Shown here piece by piece: positions 7,486 through 16,132 of a stretch of DNA of 38,757 nt. Source of the stretch: a bacterium (GTDB lineage Bacteria > Actinomycetota > Acidimicrobiia > Spongiisociales > ZC4RG35). Made by a program: the position numbers and the translations under genes. The DNA is taken from contig JAHEDH010000014.1 of the NCBI GenBank assembly GCA_024641285.1, forward strand, positions 1 through 38,757. The letters run 5' to 3'. Under the pieces are notes generated by a model. It was not told the origin of the DNA and searched no databases. It saw only the letters and a list, made by a program, of their open reading frames with translations. The stretch's first letter is position 1. Every line of letters starts with the position of its first letter.

Positions 7486-8376
7486 ATGCAGCAAGGCAGA
7501 TTCGTCGACCTCCCATCCACCGAGATCCACGCAATCGACTCTGGCGGCTCCGGCACGCCGTTCCTCCTCATCCACGGGCTGGGCGGCAACCACGCAAATT
7601 GGATCGAGGTCTTCGAGCCTTTGGCCGAGCGCGGACGGGCGATCGCCATCGACCTGCCCGGGTACGGGTTCTCCCCGCCGATCGACTCACATGATCTGGA
7701 ACATCTGCGAGACGTCCTGATCGAATTGCTCGAGACGCTCCATCGCCCCGCACACCTGGTCGGCAACTCGATGGGCGGGCTGCTCGCCGAGATGGTGACC
7801 GCCGAGCGGCGCGACCTCGTCGACCAGCTCGTCCTCATCGCTCCTGCGTCACCCGTTGCTTCGCTGCGCCACAGACCGAAGAACGCAGTCGCCGCCCGCC
7901 TCGCCGCCCAGTCCGTCCCCGGGCTGGGAAGCCTCGTCGTCGAGGCCTATCGCCGCATGCTGACACCGCAGCAACGCGCGACCATGCTGCTCGACACCGT
8001 CTCCGCAGACGCGTCGAAGCTCCCCGAACGGGTCGTGGCTGCCTCGTTGGCGATGGCAGCGCGGAGGGATGCCATGCCGTGGAGTACCCGGTCGCTGGTC
8101 GAGTCGACGGTCTCGATCCGCAGGATGTTCGTTCCTCCGACCCGATTCCGCAGCCTCGTCGAGTCGGTCGATGTCGAGGCGCTCGTCCTCAGCGGTGACC
8201 GCGACATCGTCGTGGCACCCGAGGCGATCGACGGGCTGCAGTCGTTGCGACCTGACTGGACCTTCCACCGTCGGGCAGATCTGGGCCACGTGCCCCAGAT
8301 GGAGGCGGCGGATTGGGTCCTCGCGGAGATCGACAGCTGGCTGAGCCGGGACAGGAGAAGGGCTCGGGCGACCTGA
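7486..8376 (+). CDS. Alpha/beta hydrolase
   Basis: This 296-residue protein has the standard alpha/beta-hydrolase pattern. An oxyanion-hole HGLGGN lies near residue 29-34, the nucleophile elbow GNSMGG near residue 91-96 (Ser93), the acid Asp in SGDRDIV near residue 240, and the catalytic His in LGHVPQME near residue 265. A mobile cap domain fills residues about 120-210. Proteins of this size and pattern include esterases, epoxide hydrolases and C-C bond hydrolases, and the substrate cannot be told from sequence. It is transcribed divergently from the radical SAM gene from a leaderless start. A 7-bp hairpin (CCTGAGG/CCTCAGG, 8372-8395) overlaps its stop codon. Confidence 0.88.
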   Translation: MQQGRFVDLPSTEIHAIDSGGSGTPFLLIHGLGGNHANWIEVFEPLAERGRAIAIDLPGYGFSPPIDSHDLEHLRDVLIELLETLHRPAHLVGNSMGGLLAEMVTAERRDLVDQLVLIAPASPVASLRHRPKNAVAARLAAQSVPGLGSLVVEAYRRMLTPQQRATMLLDTVSADASKLPERVVAASLAMAARRDAMPWSTRSLVESTVSIRRMFVPPTRFRSLVESVDVEALVLSGDRDIVVAPEAIDGLQSLRPDWTFHRRADLGHVPQMEAADWVLAEIDSWLSRDRRRARAT

Positions 8377-8502
8377 GGGAAGGGGGGTCCTCAGGCCGCC
8401 TCGAGCTCTGCTTCCGGTCGGTCTCGCACCCGGCGACTTAAGGCAAGCCAAGCGCTCACGCGCCGCCTCCGGCTCCGGGGTCCGCAACGTCGGCCCTGGA
8501 AG

Positions 8503-8508
8503 TAGGCT
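8503..8508 (+). promoter_or_regulatory. -10 box (TAGGCT) of aceE, leaderless
   Basis: TAGGCT sits 7 nt before the ATG at 8516 with no ribosome site between. The identical hexamer is found at the same kind of position before the DUF1992 and NfuA-like genes. Confidence 0.5.
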
Positions 8509-8515
8509 CGGACGC

Positions 8516-11227
8516 ATGTCGAACAACCCGGACCTCACCTACATCGACGGATTCGTACACCAACTGCACGATGCCGATCCCGCCGAGACCGGCGAGTGGC
8601 TGGATTCACTGGACACCGTCGTGGCCGAACGGGGGACGACCCGCGCCAAGTTCTTGATGGCGAAGCTCCTCGAGCGCGCCCACGAGATGTCTCTCGGTGT
8701 GCCGGGCTCGATCAGCACGCCGTACATCAACACCATCCCTCCCGAGGAGGAGCCCGAGTATCCGGGCGACGAGGCGATCGAGAAGCGGATCCGGAGGTTC
8801 ATCCGATGGAACGCCGCGGTCATGGTGATCAAGGCGAACCACCGGTCGAAGGGCATCGGCGGCCACCTGTCCTCGTTCGCGTCGTCGGCACTCATGTACG
8901 AAGTCGGGTTCAATCACTTCTTCAAGGGCAAGAACGACGGGCCGGGCGACGCCGTCTACATCCAGGGCCACGCATCCCCCGGCATCTACGCCAGGGCATT
9001 CCTCGAGGGCAGGCTCGACGAACAGCACCTCGACAACTTCCGCCACGAGATCGACGGCCACGGGCTGAGCTCATATCCCCATCCCCGCCTGATGCCGGAC
9101 TTCTGGGAGTACCCGACGGTCTCGATGGGCATCGGGCCGATGAACTCGCTCTACCAGGCGCGCTTCAACAAGTACCTGCACAACCGCGGCCTCGACGACA
9201 CATCCGACTCGAGGGTGTGGTGCTTCATCGGCGACGGGGAGTGCGACGAGCCCGAGACGCTCGGTTCGATCTCGCTCGCCGCCCGGGAGGGGCTCGACAA
9301 CCTCACCTGGGTGGTCAACTGCAATCTGCAGCGGCTCGACGGCCCCGTCCGCGGCAACGGCAAGGTGATCCAGGAGCTCGAGGCGATCTTCCGGGGGGCC
9401 GGTTGGAACGTCATCAAGGTCATCTGGGGAGGCAACTGGGACCCGATCCTCGAGCAGGATCACAGCGGGTCGCTGATCCACGTCATGAACACGACGGTGG
9501 ACGGCGAATACCAGCGCTACAAGGCCGAGAACGGCGCGTTTGTGCGTGAGCGATTCTTCGGGAAGGACCCAGAGGCCCTGAAACTCGTGGAGCACATGTC
9601 CGATGACGAGATCTGGGCGCTGCGACGCGGCGGCCACGACGCCACGAAGCTGTACGCCGCCTACGCCAAAGCCCAGACGCTCAAGGGCGCACCGACGGTC
9701 ATCCTGTGCAAGACGATCAAGGGTTGGGCGCTCGGCCCCGACGTCGAGGGACGCAACGCCACCCACCAGATCAAGGAGCTCACGAACCAGCAGCTGCTGA
9801 CGCTCCGAACCCGGCTGCACCTGGAGGACGAGATTCCCGAGGAGGCGCTCGCCGGCGACCAGGATCCGCCGTACTACCGGCCGCCCGCCGACTCGCCCGA
9901 GGGCCGCTATCTGCGTGAGACCAGGGCCAAGCTCGGAGGAGACATCCCGAGGCGAACAACCCAGGTCCGCTCCAAGCTCGAGCTCCCATCCCCCGACGTC
10001 TACGACCAGGTCTTCCAAGGATCGGGAAAGGTGGAGGCCTCCACCACGACCGCATTCACCCGCCTGCTCCGCAACCTCGCCCGCTCGGACGGATTCGGTC
10101 CGAGGGTGGTCCCGATCGTCCCGGACGAGGCACGGACCTTCGGCATGGACTCGCTCTTCCGTGAGCTGAAGATCTACGCCTCGAAGGGCCAACTGTACGA
10201 GCCGGTCGATGCTTCGATGCTGCTCGCCTACATGGAGAGCCGGGACGGCCAGATCCTCGAGGAAGGCATCACCGAGGCCGGATCGATGGCTTCGTGGACC
10301 GCGGCCGCCACCAGCTATGCGACCCGAGGCGTCCCTATGGTCCCCTTCTTCATCTTCTACTCGATGTTCGGCTGGCAGCGGACCGGAGACTTTCTCTGGG
10401 CTGCGGCCGACGCCAGGGCCCGGGGTTTCCTGATCGGCGCAACCGCCGGCCGGACCACGCTGATGGGTGAAGGGCTGCAACACCAGGACGGACACTCACT
10501 CGTTCTGTCCTCGGTGGTTCCAACCGCCCTCTCATACGACCCTGCGTTCGCCTACGAGACCGGGGTGATCGTCCGCGACGGCATCGAGCGGATGTACCTG
10601 CACAACGAAGACATCTTCTACTACATCACCGCCTACAACGAGAATTACATCCAGCCGGCCAAGCCCGAAGGCGTCGACCGCGGGATCCTCGACGGTCTGT
10701 ACAAGTGGTCGGATGCGCCCGAAGGCCCGACGCACCGGGCGACGATCCTCTTCTCGGGCTCTGCCAACATCGCGGCACGGCAAGCACAGGCGGAGCTCGC
10801 CGAGCACTTCGACGTCGCCGCCGATCTCTGGTCGGCGACGTCGTACAAGCTGTTGAGGGAGGATGCGCTGGAGGCGGATCGATGGAATCGCCTCCACCCG
10901 GCCGAGCAGCCGCGCACGCCTTTCGTCACGAGCGCCCTGAGCAACGGCACGGGACCGGTGGTCGCGGTCACCGACTTCATGCGGACGGTCGCCGAGCAGA
11001 TCCAGCCGTGGGTGCCGCGCCCCTACATCCCGCTCGGGACCGACGGGTTCGGCCGTTCGGACACGAGGTCTGCTCTCAGGCGGTTCTTCGAGACCGACAC
11101 CGGTCATGTCGTGGTGGCGACGCTGTCGGGGCTGGTCCGCGACGGTGCTCTCCCTGCCGAGGTGATGCCTCGGGCGTTCGAGCGCTACGGCATCGACCCC
11201 GACGTCGGACCTCCCTGGAAGCGTTGA
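8516..11227 (+). CDS. aceE: Pyruvate dehydrogenase E1 component, homodimeric type
   Basis: At 903 residues it has the usual length of the homodimeric E1 (about 885-930), not the split alpha/beta form. The thiamine diphosphate motif begins GDGECDEPE at residues 239-247 and ends at VNCNLQ about 30 residues later. The pyrimidine-domain stretch EEGITEAGSMASWTAAATSY and the GEGLQHQDGHS segment are typical of AceE. The enzyme decarboxylates pyruvate and passes the acetyl group to the lipoyl domain of E2, feeding acetyl-CoA to the citric acid cycle in the cytoplasm. E2 and E3 genes are not in this window, as in other actinobacteria where aceE stands alone. Confidence 0.97.
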   Translation: MSNNPDLTYIDGFVHQLHDADPAETGEWLDSLDTVVAERGTTRAKFLMAKLLERAHEMSLGVPGSISTPYINTIPPEEEPEYPGDEAIEKRIRRFIRWNAAVMVIKANHRSKGIGGHLSSFASSALMYEVGFNHFFKGKNDGPGDAVYIQGHASPGIYARAFLEGRLDEQHLDNFRHEIDGHGLSSYPHPRLMPDFWEYPTVSMGIGPMNSLYQARFNKYLHNRGLDDTSDSRVWCFIGDGECDEPETLGSISLAAREGLDNLTWVVNCNLQRLDGPVRGNGKVIQELEAIFRGAGWNVIKVIWGGNWDPILEQDHSGSLIHVMNTTVDGEYQRYKAENGAFVRERFFGKDPEALKLVEHMSDDEIWALRRGGHDATKLYAAYAKAQTLKGAPTVILCKTIKGWALGPDVEGRNATHQIKELTNQQLLTLRTRLHLEDEIPEEALAGDQDPPYYRPPADSPEGRYLRETRAKLGGDIPRRTTQVRSKLELPSPDVYDQVFQGSGKVEASTTTAFTRLLRNLARSDGFGPRVVPIVPDEARTFGMDSLFRELKIYASKGQLYEPVDASMLLAYMESRDGQILEEGITEAGSMASWTAAATSYATRGVPMVPFFIFYSMFGWQRTGDFLWAAADARARGFLIGATAGRTTLMGEGLQHQDGHSLVLSSVVPTALSYDPAFAYETGVIVRDGIERMYLHNEDIFYYITAYNENYIQPAKPEGVDRGILDGLYKWSDAPEGPTHRATILFSGSANIAARQAQAELAEHFDVAADLWSATSYKLLREDALEADRWNRLHPAEQPRTPFVTSALSNGTGPVVAVTDFMRTVAEQIQPWVPRPYIPLGTDGFGRSDTRSALRRFFETDTGHVVVATLSGLVRDGALPAEVMPRAFERYGIDPDVGPPWKR

Positions 11228-11341
11228 ATTCGACGGCCCCGGCGCCCAGATCGGGCAGGGGATTCGGGGGCATGAAGAACCTGGTTCCATCGGCCCATTT
11301 CGGTCAATGCCGCCCGTATCCTGCCGATACTGAACCTGAGG

Positions 11342-13132
11342 ATGTCAGAGGAGCCCGACAACCAACCAGCTGCCTCCCACCGGTGGCAGGAGCGCCGATT
11401 TGCGGCGTTCTTGGTCCGCGCCTCGATCTTCTTCGTCCCACTCGTCGCCGGGTTCCTGGCAGGAGCATGGGTGTCGCATCGACTGCCGGCGCCCGAGCGG
11501 GTGTCCCAGGTCGTCCTCTGGTGGGTGCTGACCATCGCCGTAGCGTCAGCGGCCGCAACGGTCGTCGACCGGTTCGCCCGCAGGTTCCTGCCACTCTCGA
11601 CGCTCCTCAAGATGAGCATGCTGTTCCCCGACGAGGCTCCCTCCAGATTGCGGGTCGCTCGCCGGTCTGGCTCGATGTCGGAGTTGAAACGCCGGGTCGC
11701 CTCGGTCCAGACCGGTGGTGATCGTGCGACGGCCGAGGCGGCGGAACTGATCCTCTCACTCTCGGCAGCGCTCGGGCGGCACGACCGAAAGACCCGCGGT
11801 CATTCCGAGCGGGTGCGCGCCTACGTCGACATGATCGCCGAGCAACTCGGGCTCACGCAGGGCGATCGCGACCGTCTGCGTTGGGCTGCCCTGCTCCACG
11901 ACATCGGCAAACTCGAGATCTCCGGCGAGATCCTCAACAAGGACGGGGCGCTCGACGACGACGAATGGCACGCCATCCGCCAGCATCCGGTCCACGGGCT
12001 CCACATGATCGCGCCGATCGCCGGATGGCTCGGCCAGTGGGCACAGACCATCGAGCACCACCACGAGCGGTTCGACGGAACCGGCTACCCGTACGGACTC
12101 GCCGGTGAGGACATCGCCTACGGAGCGCGCATCGTGGCCGTCGCGGACGCGTACGACGTCATGACCAGCGGACGCTCGTACCAGCGGGCCATGTCGGCGG
12201 AACAGGCGCGCCGGGAGATCGTTGCAATGGCCGGGTCCCAATTCGACCCGAAGGTCGCCCGCGCACTCATGCGAGTCGCCTTGGGCCGATTGCGCTGGGC
12301 AACCGGGCCGCTCGCGGCCATCGGCCAGTTCCCGTGGTCGAGGGGGCTCCCAGCGCTCGGCCGCGATGTCATCACGCTCGCCGCCAGTTCCGCCTTGATG
12401 ACGACTTCGCTGGTGACAGGCATCATCCCTTCGCCCGCCGATCTCCCCACCCGAGACATCGTCGAGGTGGTGATCGCAGGGGCCGGGCTGAGCGGCCCGG
12501 CCATCGATGCGATCATCGCCGCCGACCAGTCCGAGACCGGTGGTCCGCAGACGGACGCACCGACCGACGATACGTCCATGGGATCGGCGACCACCACCAC
12601 GCTGCTCCTCGCCTCGGTCGAGGCGAACCCTTCCACGAGCGGTCCGGACTCCCCAACCACCACGGCGACGACGGTTGTCGGATCTCCTCCTGCGACTCCG
12701 GGCACGACAGCCCCTCCAACCAGCACGACGACCAACACGACCGCCCCTTCGACGACAACCACGACGACCGTCCCACCCACCACCACGACATCCGCTCCGA
12801 CCACCACAACGACGACGACAACGACCACCGTCCCCCCAACCACCACAACGACGACCGCCGGCTCGGTCGCTGCCGCCGACGATCGTTCAACGGTGCGAAA
12901 GAACGGCAGCGTCATCATCCGCGTCCTGAGCAACGATTCGGGCCCCTACCAACCGACATCGGTGCAGATCACCCGCGGTCCTCAGTCGGGGACGGCGACG
13001 CCAGTCGGAGGAAGCGGACAGATCCGCTACGACGCCGGTGCCGGTTTCACCGGCGCCGACACCTTCGAATACCGGGTTTGTGGTGCAGACGGTGCCTGTG
13101 ACACCGCGGTCGTCAGCGTGGGAATCGGCTGA
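11342..13132 (+). CDS. Membrane-anchored HD-GYP protein with Thr-rich stalk and C-terminal cadherin-like domain
   Basis: This 596-residue protein has two N-terminal helices (about 21-45 and 57-79), a linker, and an HD-GYP domain of about residues 135-320 with metal ligands HD at 186-187, HHHERFDGTGYP ending in GYP at 248-250, and ADAYDVMTSGRSY. A third hydrophobic stretch at about 340-366 is followed by a Thr/Pro/Ser-rich stalk (about 400-515) and an Ig/cadherin-like domain (RVLSNDSG..., FTGADTFEYRVCGADG) to the end. HD-GYP proteins hydrolyse cyclic di-GMP or related nucleotides in the cytoplasm. The third helix would place stalk and C-terminal domain outside the cell. A 6-bp hairpin, GTCAGC/GCTGAC (13112-13133), overlaps the stop. 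Confidence 0.88.
   Translation: MSEEPDNQPAASHRWQERRFAAFLVRASIFFVPLVAGFLAGAWVSHRLPAPERVSQVVLWWVLTIAVASAAATVVDRFARRFLPLSTLLKMSMLFPDEAPSRLRVARRSGSMSELKRRVASVQTGGDRATAEAAELILSLSAALGRHDRKTRGHSERVRAYVDMIAEQLGLTQGDRDRLRWAALLHDIGKLEISGEILNKDGALDDDEWHAIRQHPVHGLHMIAPIAGWLGQWAQTIEHHHERFDGTGYPYGLAGEDIAYGARIVAVADAYDVMTSGRSYQRAMSAEQARREIVAMAGSQFDPKVARALMRVALGRLRWATGPLAAIGQFPWSRGLPALGRDVITLAASSALMTTSLVTGIIPSPADLPTRDIVEVVIAGAGLSGPAIDAIIAADQSETGGPQTDAPTDDTSMGSATTTTLLLASVEANPSTSGPDSPTTTATTVVGSPPATPGTTAPPTSTTTNTTAPSTTTTTTVPPTTTTSAPTTTTTTTTTTVPPTTTTTTAGSVAAADDRSTVRKNGSVIIRVLSNDSGPYQPTSVQITRGPQSGTATPVGGSGQIRYDAGAGFTGADTFEYRVCGADGACDTAVVSVGIG
12700..12862 (+). repeat. Low-complexity ACC/ACG repeat coding the threonine stalk
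   Basis: Runs of ACC, ACG and ACA triplets with interspersed CCN code for Thr-rich stretches within the HD-GYP gene. Codon use alternates among Thr codons, so selection is on the protein and not on a pure DNA repeat, but the tract is a likely site of length variation between strains. Confidence 0.7.
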
Positions 13133-13138
13133 CCCGCG

Positions 13139-14206
13139 TCAGTCGTCCGGACGATGCCGCCTGGTCACCGAGACGGGTTCGCCCGAACTCCCCGTTCTCA
13201 CCGCCAGGATCTCCGCCAGGATCGACCAGGCGATCTCTACCGGCCCCTCGGCGCCGATATCCAGGCCTGCCGGTCCACGGATTCGCCGCTTCAGCTCGGC
13301 ATCGAAGACGACACCCTCACCCTCGAGGTCATCGAACAGCCGGTCCAGTCGCTCGTTCGGGCCGAGTGCGCCGACGTACGCGACTCTCGATCCGTGGATC
13401 TGCCGCAGATACTCGAGATCGCGCAGGTAGTTGTGCGACATGAGCACGACATAGGTGCGCTCATCGAGGTTGACGACCGACGCCAACTCACCCGCCTCGG
13501 CGTGGACCAGTTCCGTGCCCTCGGGGAAGCGCTCCGTCGTCAGCAGATTGCGACGATCGTCGGTGACGATCGTCTCGAATCCGAGTTCGGAGCCGTATCG
13601 AACGACCGGGTTGGCATCGTGCCCGGCACCGCATACGAGCAGACGTGACGGGGATCCTACGACCTCGATCAGCGACCGCTCACCCTCGATCTCCACGACC
13701 CGGTGGCGCCCCTCGCGCATCGCTGCTTCGGCTTCCTCGGTCAACTGGCCGAGCACAGGCGCGTCTCCGGAAGGGGTGACGAATCGGCGAGTTCCGAGGC
13801 AGTCGGGGTCGAGGGAATGGATCACCGCCGAGCGACGGCCCGCTCTCGACACACCGAGCCGCTCGCCCAATTCGAGTGCCGTGGTGCTCGGTTCCACGAG
13901 CACCTCGGTGGCGCCGTTGCAACCGATCCCCCATCCCCAGATCGCCTCGTCGTCTGCCGTCAGATCGAACTCGACCAGCTGCGGCCGTCCGGTCTCGATG
14001 ACGTGTGCCGCCACCTGATGCAGGTCGTTGTCGAGGCAGCCCCCGGAGATGGTCCCGACGCTGGCGGACTGGTCACTCACGGCCTGGCGAGCAGCGAGGC
14101 CGCGATACGTCGAGCCTCTCACCCCGACCACCGTGGCGAGGGCGAACGGCACGCCGCGACGCTCCCAGTCGATCATCGTCTCGAGAATCGTGTCCAGCTC
14201 GGTCAC
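13139..14206 (-). CDS. xdhC: XdhC/CoxI family protein (molybdenum hydroxylase maturation)
   Basis: This 355-residue protein has both XdhC domains: an N-terminal part with VRGSTYRGLAARQ and the ISGGCLDNDL motif, and a C-terminal Rossmann part opening with LLVCGAGHDANPVVRYG and containing YVVLMSHNYLRDLEYL and YVGALGPNER. XdhC proteins bind molybdenum cofactor and help insert its sulfurated form into xanthine dehydrogenase or CO-dehydrogenase-type enzymes. I choose GTG 14206, which follows TAATCT by 7 nt; an upstream start would run into the MoaB-like gene region. The structural molybdenum enzyme is not in the window. It ends 6 bp from the convergent HD-GYP gene. Confidence 0.9.
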   Translation of the reverse strand: MTELDTILETMIDWERRGVPFALATVVGVRGSTYRGLAARQAVSDQSASVGTISGGCLDNDLHQVAAHVIETGRPQLVEFDLTADDEAIWGWGIGCNGATEVLVEPSTTALELGERLGVSRAGRRSAVIHSLDPDCLGTRRFVTPSGDAPVLGQLTEEAEAAMREGRHRVVEIEGERSLIEVVGSPSRLLVCGAGHDANPVVRYGSELGFETIVTDDRRNLLTTERFPEGTELVHAEAGELASVVNLDERTYVVLMSHNYLRDLEYLRQIHGSRVAYVGALGPNERLDRLFDDLEGEGVVFDAELKRRIRGPAGLDIGAEGPVEIAWSILAEILAVRTGSSGEPVSVTRRHRPDD

Positions 14207-14213
14207 AGCGATC

Positions 14214-14219
14214 AGATTA
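14214..14219 (-). promoter_or_regulatory. -10 box (TAATCT) of the XdhC-like gene, leaderless
   Basis: TAATCT lies 7 nt before the GTG at 14206, within the 40-bp gap after the MoaB/Mog-like gene. The XdhC-like gene can therefore be transcribed independently of the genes upstream. Confidence 0.55.
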
Positions 14220-14246
14220 CGGCCCCTTGGGGGCTGCGCGTCCGGA

Positions 14247-14726
14247 TCAGCGGTGTTCGGTGTCTCCAGCCAGCAGGTCGAGCGCATGCGGGATCAGCGG
14301 CAGGATCGCCGTGAGGTTCTCCTCCACCCCGCGCGGGCTCCCCGGCAAATTCACGATCAACGACGACCCCAACGAGCCGGCCACCGCCCGGGACAAAGCG
14401 GCCATCGGCGTGCTCGCCAGTCCGGTGGCGAGCATGAGGTGAACCAGACCCGGGGCCTCGCGATCGATCACGGCGCGGGTCGCCTCGGGTGTGACGTCCC
14501 GAGGACCGAATCCGGTGCCGCCGGTCGTCACGACGAGACGGGCACTACCTGCGAGATCGCGGATCGTCGAGATCAGATCCTCGATGTCGTCGGGCACCAC
14601 GACTTGTTCGACGACATCGAACCCGGCCTCGGTGAGCAGCCGGGCGACGAGTCGGCCGGACCGATCGTCACGAACTCCCGATGCGACGCCGTCACTCGCC
14701 GTGAGGACCGCAGCGGGATGCACCAT
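14247..14726 (-). CDS. MoaB/MogA-like molybdenum cofactor biosynthesis protein
   Basis: This 159-residue protein is a single MoCF-biosynthesis domain. It begins [22 protein letters not shown], carries the signature [16 protein letters not shown] (about residues 66-81), and ends with [17 protein letters not shown], all typical of MoaB/MogA. The family adenylylates molybdopterin before molybdate insertion. Length and motifs do not separate MoaB from MogA. Its ATG at 14726 is one base after the stop of the upstream membrane gene, so the two are co-transcribed. XdhC-like maturation factor downstream fits a molybdenum-enzyme theme. Confidence 0.9.
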   Translation of the reverse strand: MVHPAAVLTASDGVASGVRDDRSGRLVARLLTEAGFDVVEQVVVPDDIEDLISTIRDLAGSARLVVTTGGTGFGPRDVTPEATRAVIDREAPGLVHLMLATGLASTPMAALSRAVAGSLGSSLIVNLPGSPRGVEENLTAILPLIPHALDLLAGDTEHR

Positions 14727-14727
14727 G

Positions 14728-15552
14728 TCAGGCGCGAGGGCGCCAGGCGAAGGAGTCGTCCCACGGTGGGATCGCGATACCTGGCTCGACGACGAATCTG
14801 AGCAGGCTGAACACGATGAGGGCGACGAGCACGAGAGCGATGCTCAGTGATCGCTCCTGGACGAGCTTCGGTTCGGGGACCTCGCGCGTCCAGCGGGCGG
14901 CGACCGCCGTGATGACGAGGAAGACGCCCAGGAACGGGAGCGTCGCCGTGAACCCGGTGCCGCGGTCGGGGATGAAATAGACCACTGCCAGCAGCGGTCC
15001 GACCAGGCCCGGCATCAGTCCCAGGGTGGCCACATACCGGATCCGCTCGGGCCCCGTGAGGATTTCACTGCGGTGACGTGAGAAGCCGAGGAAGGCGGGC
15101 GCAGCAGCGACCGCGAGCAACAACAGGCCGACCGCTCCGGTCACGCTGAGCACGACATCCAGGCCGGCAGGGGCATCGAACGTCGAGAGCGCCTTTGCGA
15201 CAGGCGAGTCGTCAACGTAGGCGGTGGATGCCAGGTCGAAAAAGCCGTTCCGAAGCGTGAAGAGGATCACCCAGAGCATCTGCAGCTTGCCCACGGAACG
15301 ATCCAGCGCGTTGGGAAACAGCGCCAACAGGAGCGCCCCGACCGTCAGGCTCGCGACCGTGCCCCCGAGATACACGAGCTCGGATCCACCGGCGCGCAGT
15401 TCGGTCACGACCGCAGTGAACACCGGGTCACGGCCGGCGATGACACCGGCGATGGCGACACCCGCCTGTTCGATGAGGCGGGCGAACACGACGCCGAGAC
15501 CAGCGGCGATGATTGAGTTCACGAAGAAGCCCCAAGAGGTCCGGATGACCAT
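14728..15552 (-). CDS. Uncharacterised polytopic membrane protein
   Basis: This 274-residue protein has about seven hydrophobic segments (near residues 8-35, 60-82, 92-108, 130-155, 172-195, 205-222 and 240-258), and extracytoplasmic Pro/Trp-rich ends such as [15 protein letters not shown] recognise no family. The start ATG at 15552 has AGGAA about 10 nt upstream. The gene is read directly into the MoaB/Mog-like gene (1-bp gap). A transport role, for instance for molybdate or cofactor precursor, would be guesswork. Confidence 0.7.
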   Translation of the reverse strand: MVIRTSWGFFVNSIIAAGLGVVFARLIEQAGVAIAGVIAGRDPVFTAVVTELRAGGSELVYLGGTVASLTVGALLLALFPNALDRSVGKLQMLWVILFTLRNGFFDLASTAYVDDSPVAKALSTFDAPAGLDVVLSVTGAVGLLLLAVAAAPAFLGFSRHRSEILTGPERIRYVATLGLMPGLVGPLLAVVYFIPDRGTGFTATLPFLGVFLVITAVAARWTREVPEPKLVQERSLSIALVLVALIVFSLLRFVVEPGIAIPPWDDSFAWRPRA

Positions 15553-15630
15553 CGTCCGGCGTTCCTTGGTCGCTTCCTGGGTGTTGGCAGTCAGACGGTC
15601 CCCCTGTCACGGCATCTCACGAGCGAACAG

Positions 15631-15643
15631 CATATCCGATATG
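15631..15643. promoter_or_regulatory. Short palindrome CATATC-C-GATATG
   Basis: A perfect 6-bp dyad with one central base sits in the 124-bp gap between the DUF1992 gene and the membrane/MoaB operon, about 80 bp upstream of the latter's ATG. It is AT-richer than its surroundings, so an operator or promoter element is possible. A second inverted repeat (AATCCGA/TCGGATT, 15665-15692) overlaps the DUF1992 stop and may be a terminator. Confidence 0.3.
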
Positions 15644-15676
15644 GCGTCGACCGCCAGGGATTGAAATCCGACCGGG

Positions 15677-16054
15677 TCAGCGGTCTCGGATTCGTCGGCT
15701 CCGGGCACGGACCACGCTCTTCCATGATGCAATGACGTCATCGGCGTCGAATTGCTGGAAGCGACCCGTCCCGGCATCGATCTCGGCGACCTCGACATTG
15801 AGGCGCTCGACAACCCGCCGGACATATGCTTCAGACGTCAGTGCCCACACCGACCCCAGCCGGGCCTCGATCCGCTCGAACGCCGCTCGACGCTCATCGT
15901 CGGCGCGTTCACGCTCGATGAACGACTTGACCCACCAGTTCGGGTCGTATGCCTTGCCCATGCCCGGGATCGGCTTGCCGGCTCCGGGGAGGTCGTCGAA
16001 CTCACCCCGTTCCATCGCCTCACGGATCAAACGGTCGGACACGGACTCGTGCAT
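15677..16054 (-). CDS. DUF1992 domain protein
   Basis: This 125-residue soluble protein opens with HESVSDRLIREAMERGEFDDLPGAGKPI, the hallmark of DUF1992 (the conserved domain of DnaJ homologue subfamily C member 28). The rest is charged and helical. Bacterial members are stand-alone small proteins of unknown function, without a J-domain, as here. The ATG at 16054 follows TAGGCT by 6 nt with no ribosome site, which suggests a leaderless transcript. It is separated from neighbours on both sides and seems to be a single-gene unit. Confidence 0.88.
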   Translation of the reverse strand: MHESVSDRLIREAMERGEFDDLPGAGKPIPGMGKAYDPNWWVKSFIERERADDERRAAFERIEARLGSVWALTSEAYVRRVVERLNVEVAEIDAGTGRFQQFDADDVIASWKSVVRARSRRIRDR

Positions 16055-16060
16055 GGCGCA

Positions 16061-16066
16061 AGCCTA
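16061..16066 (-). promoter_or_regulatory. -10 box (TAGGCT) of the DUF1992 gene, leaderless
   Basis: TAGGCT lies 6 nt before the ATG at 16054. Same hexamer as before aceE and the NfuA-like gene. Confidence 0.5.
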
Positions 16067-16132
16067 GGAGGCTGCCTGGGTCCCCCATGACGGATCGGGA
16101 GCTCGGGAAGATCGGCTGTTGGCCGCCGGCGC

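Noticed and set aside
15607-15825. 72-codon minus-strand frame between DUF1992 and the membrane gene
   Set aside because: It overlaps the DUF1992 gene in another frame, and composition is Ser/Arg-rich without pattern.
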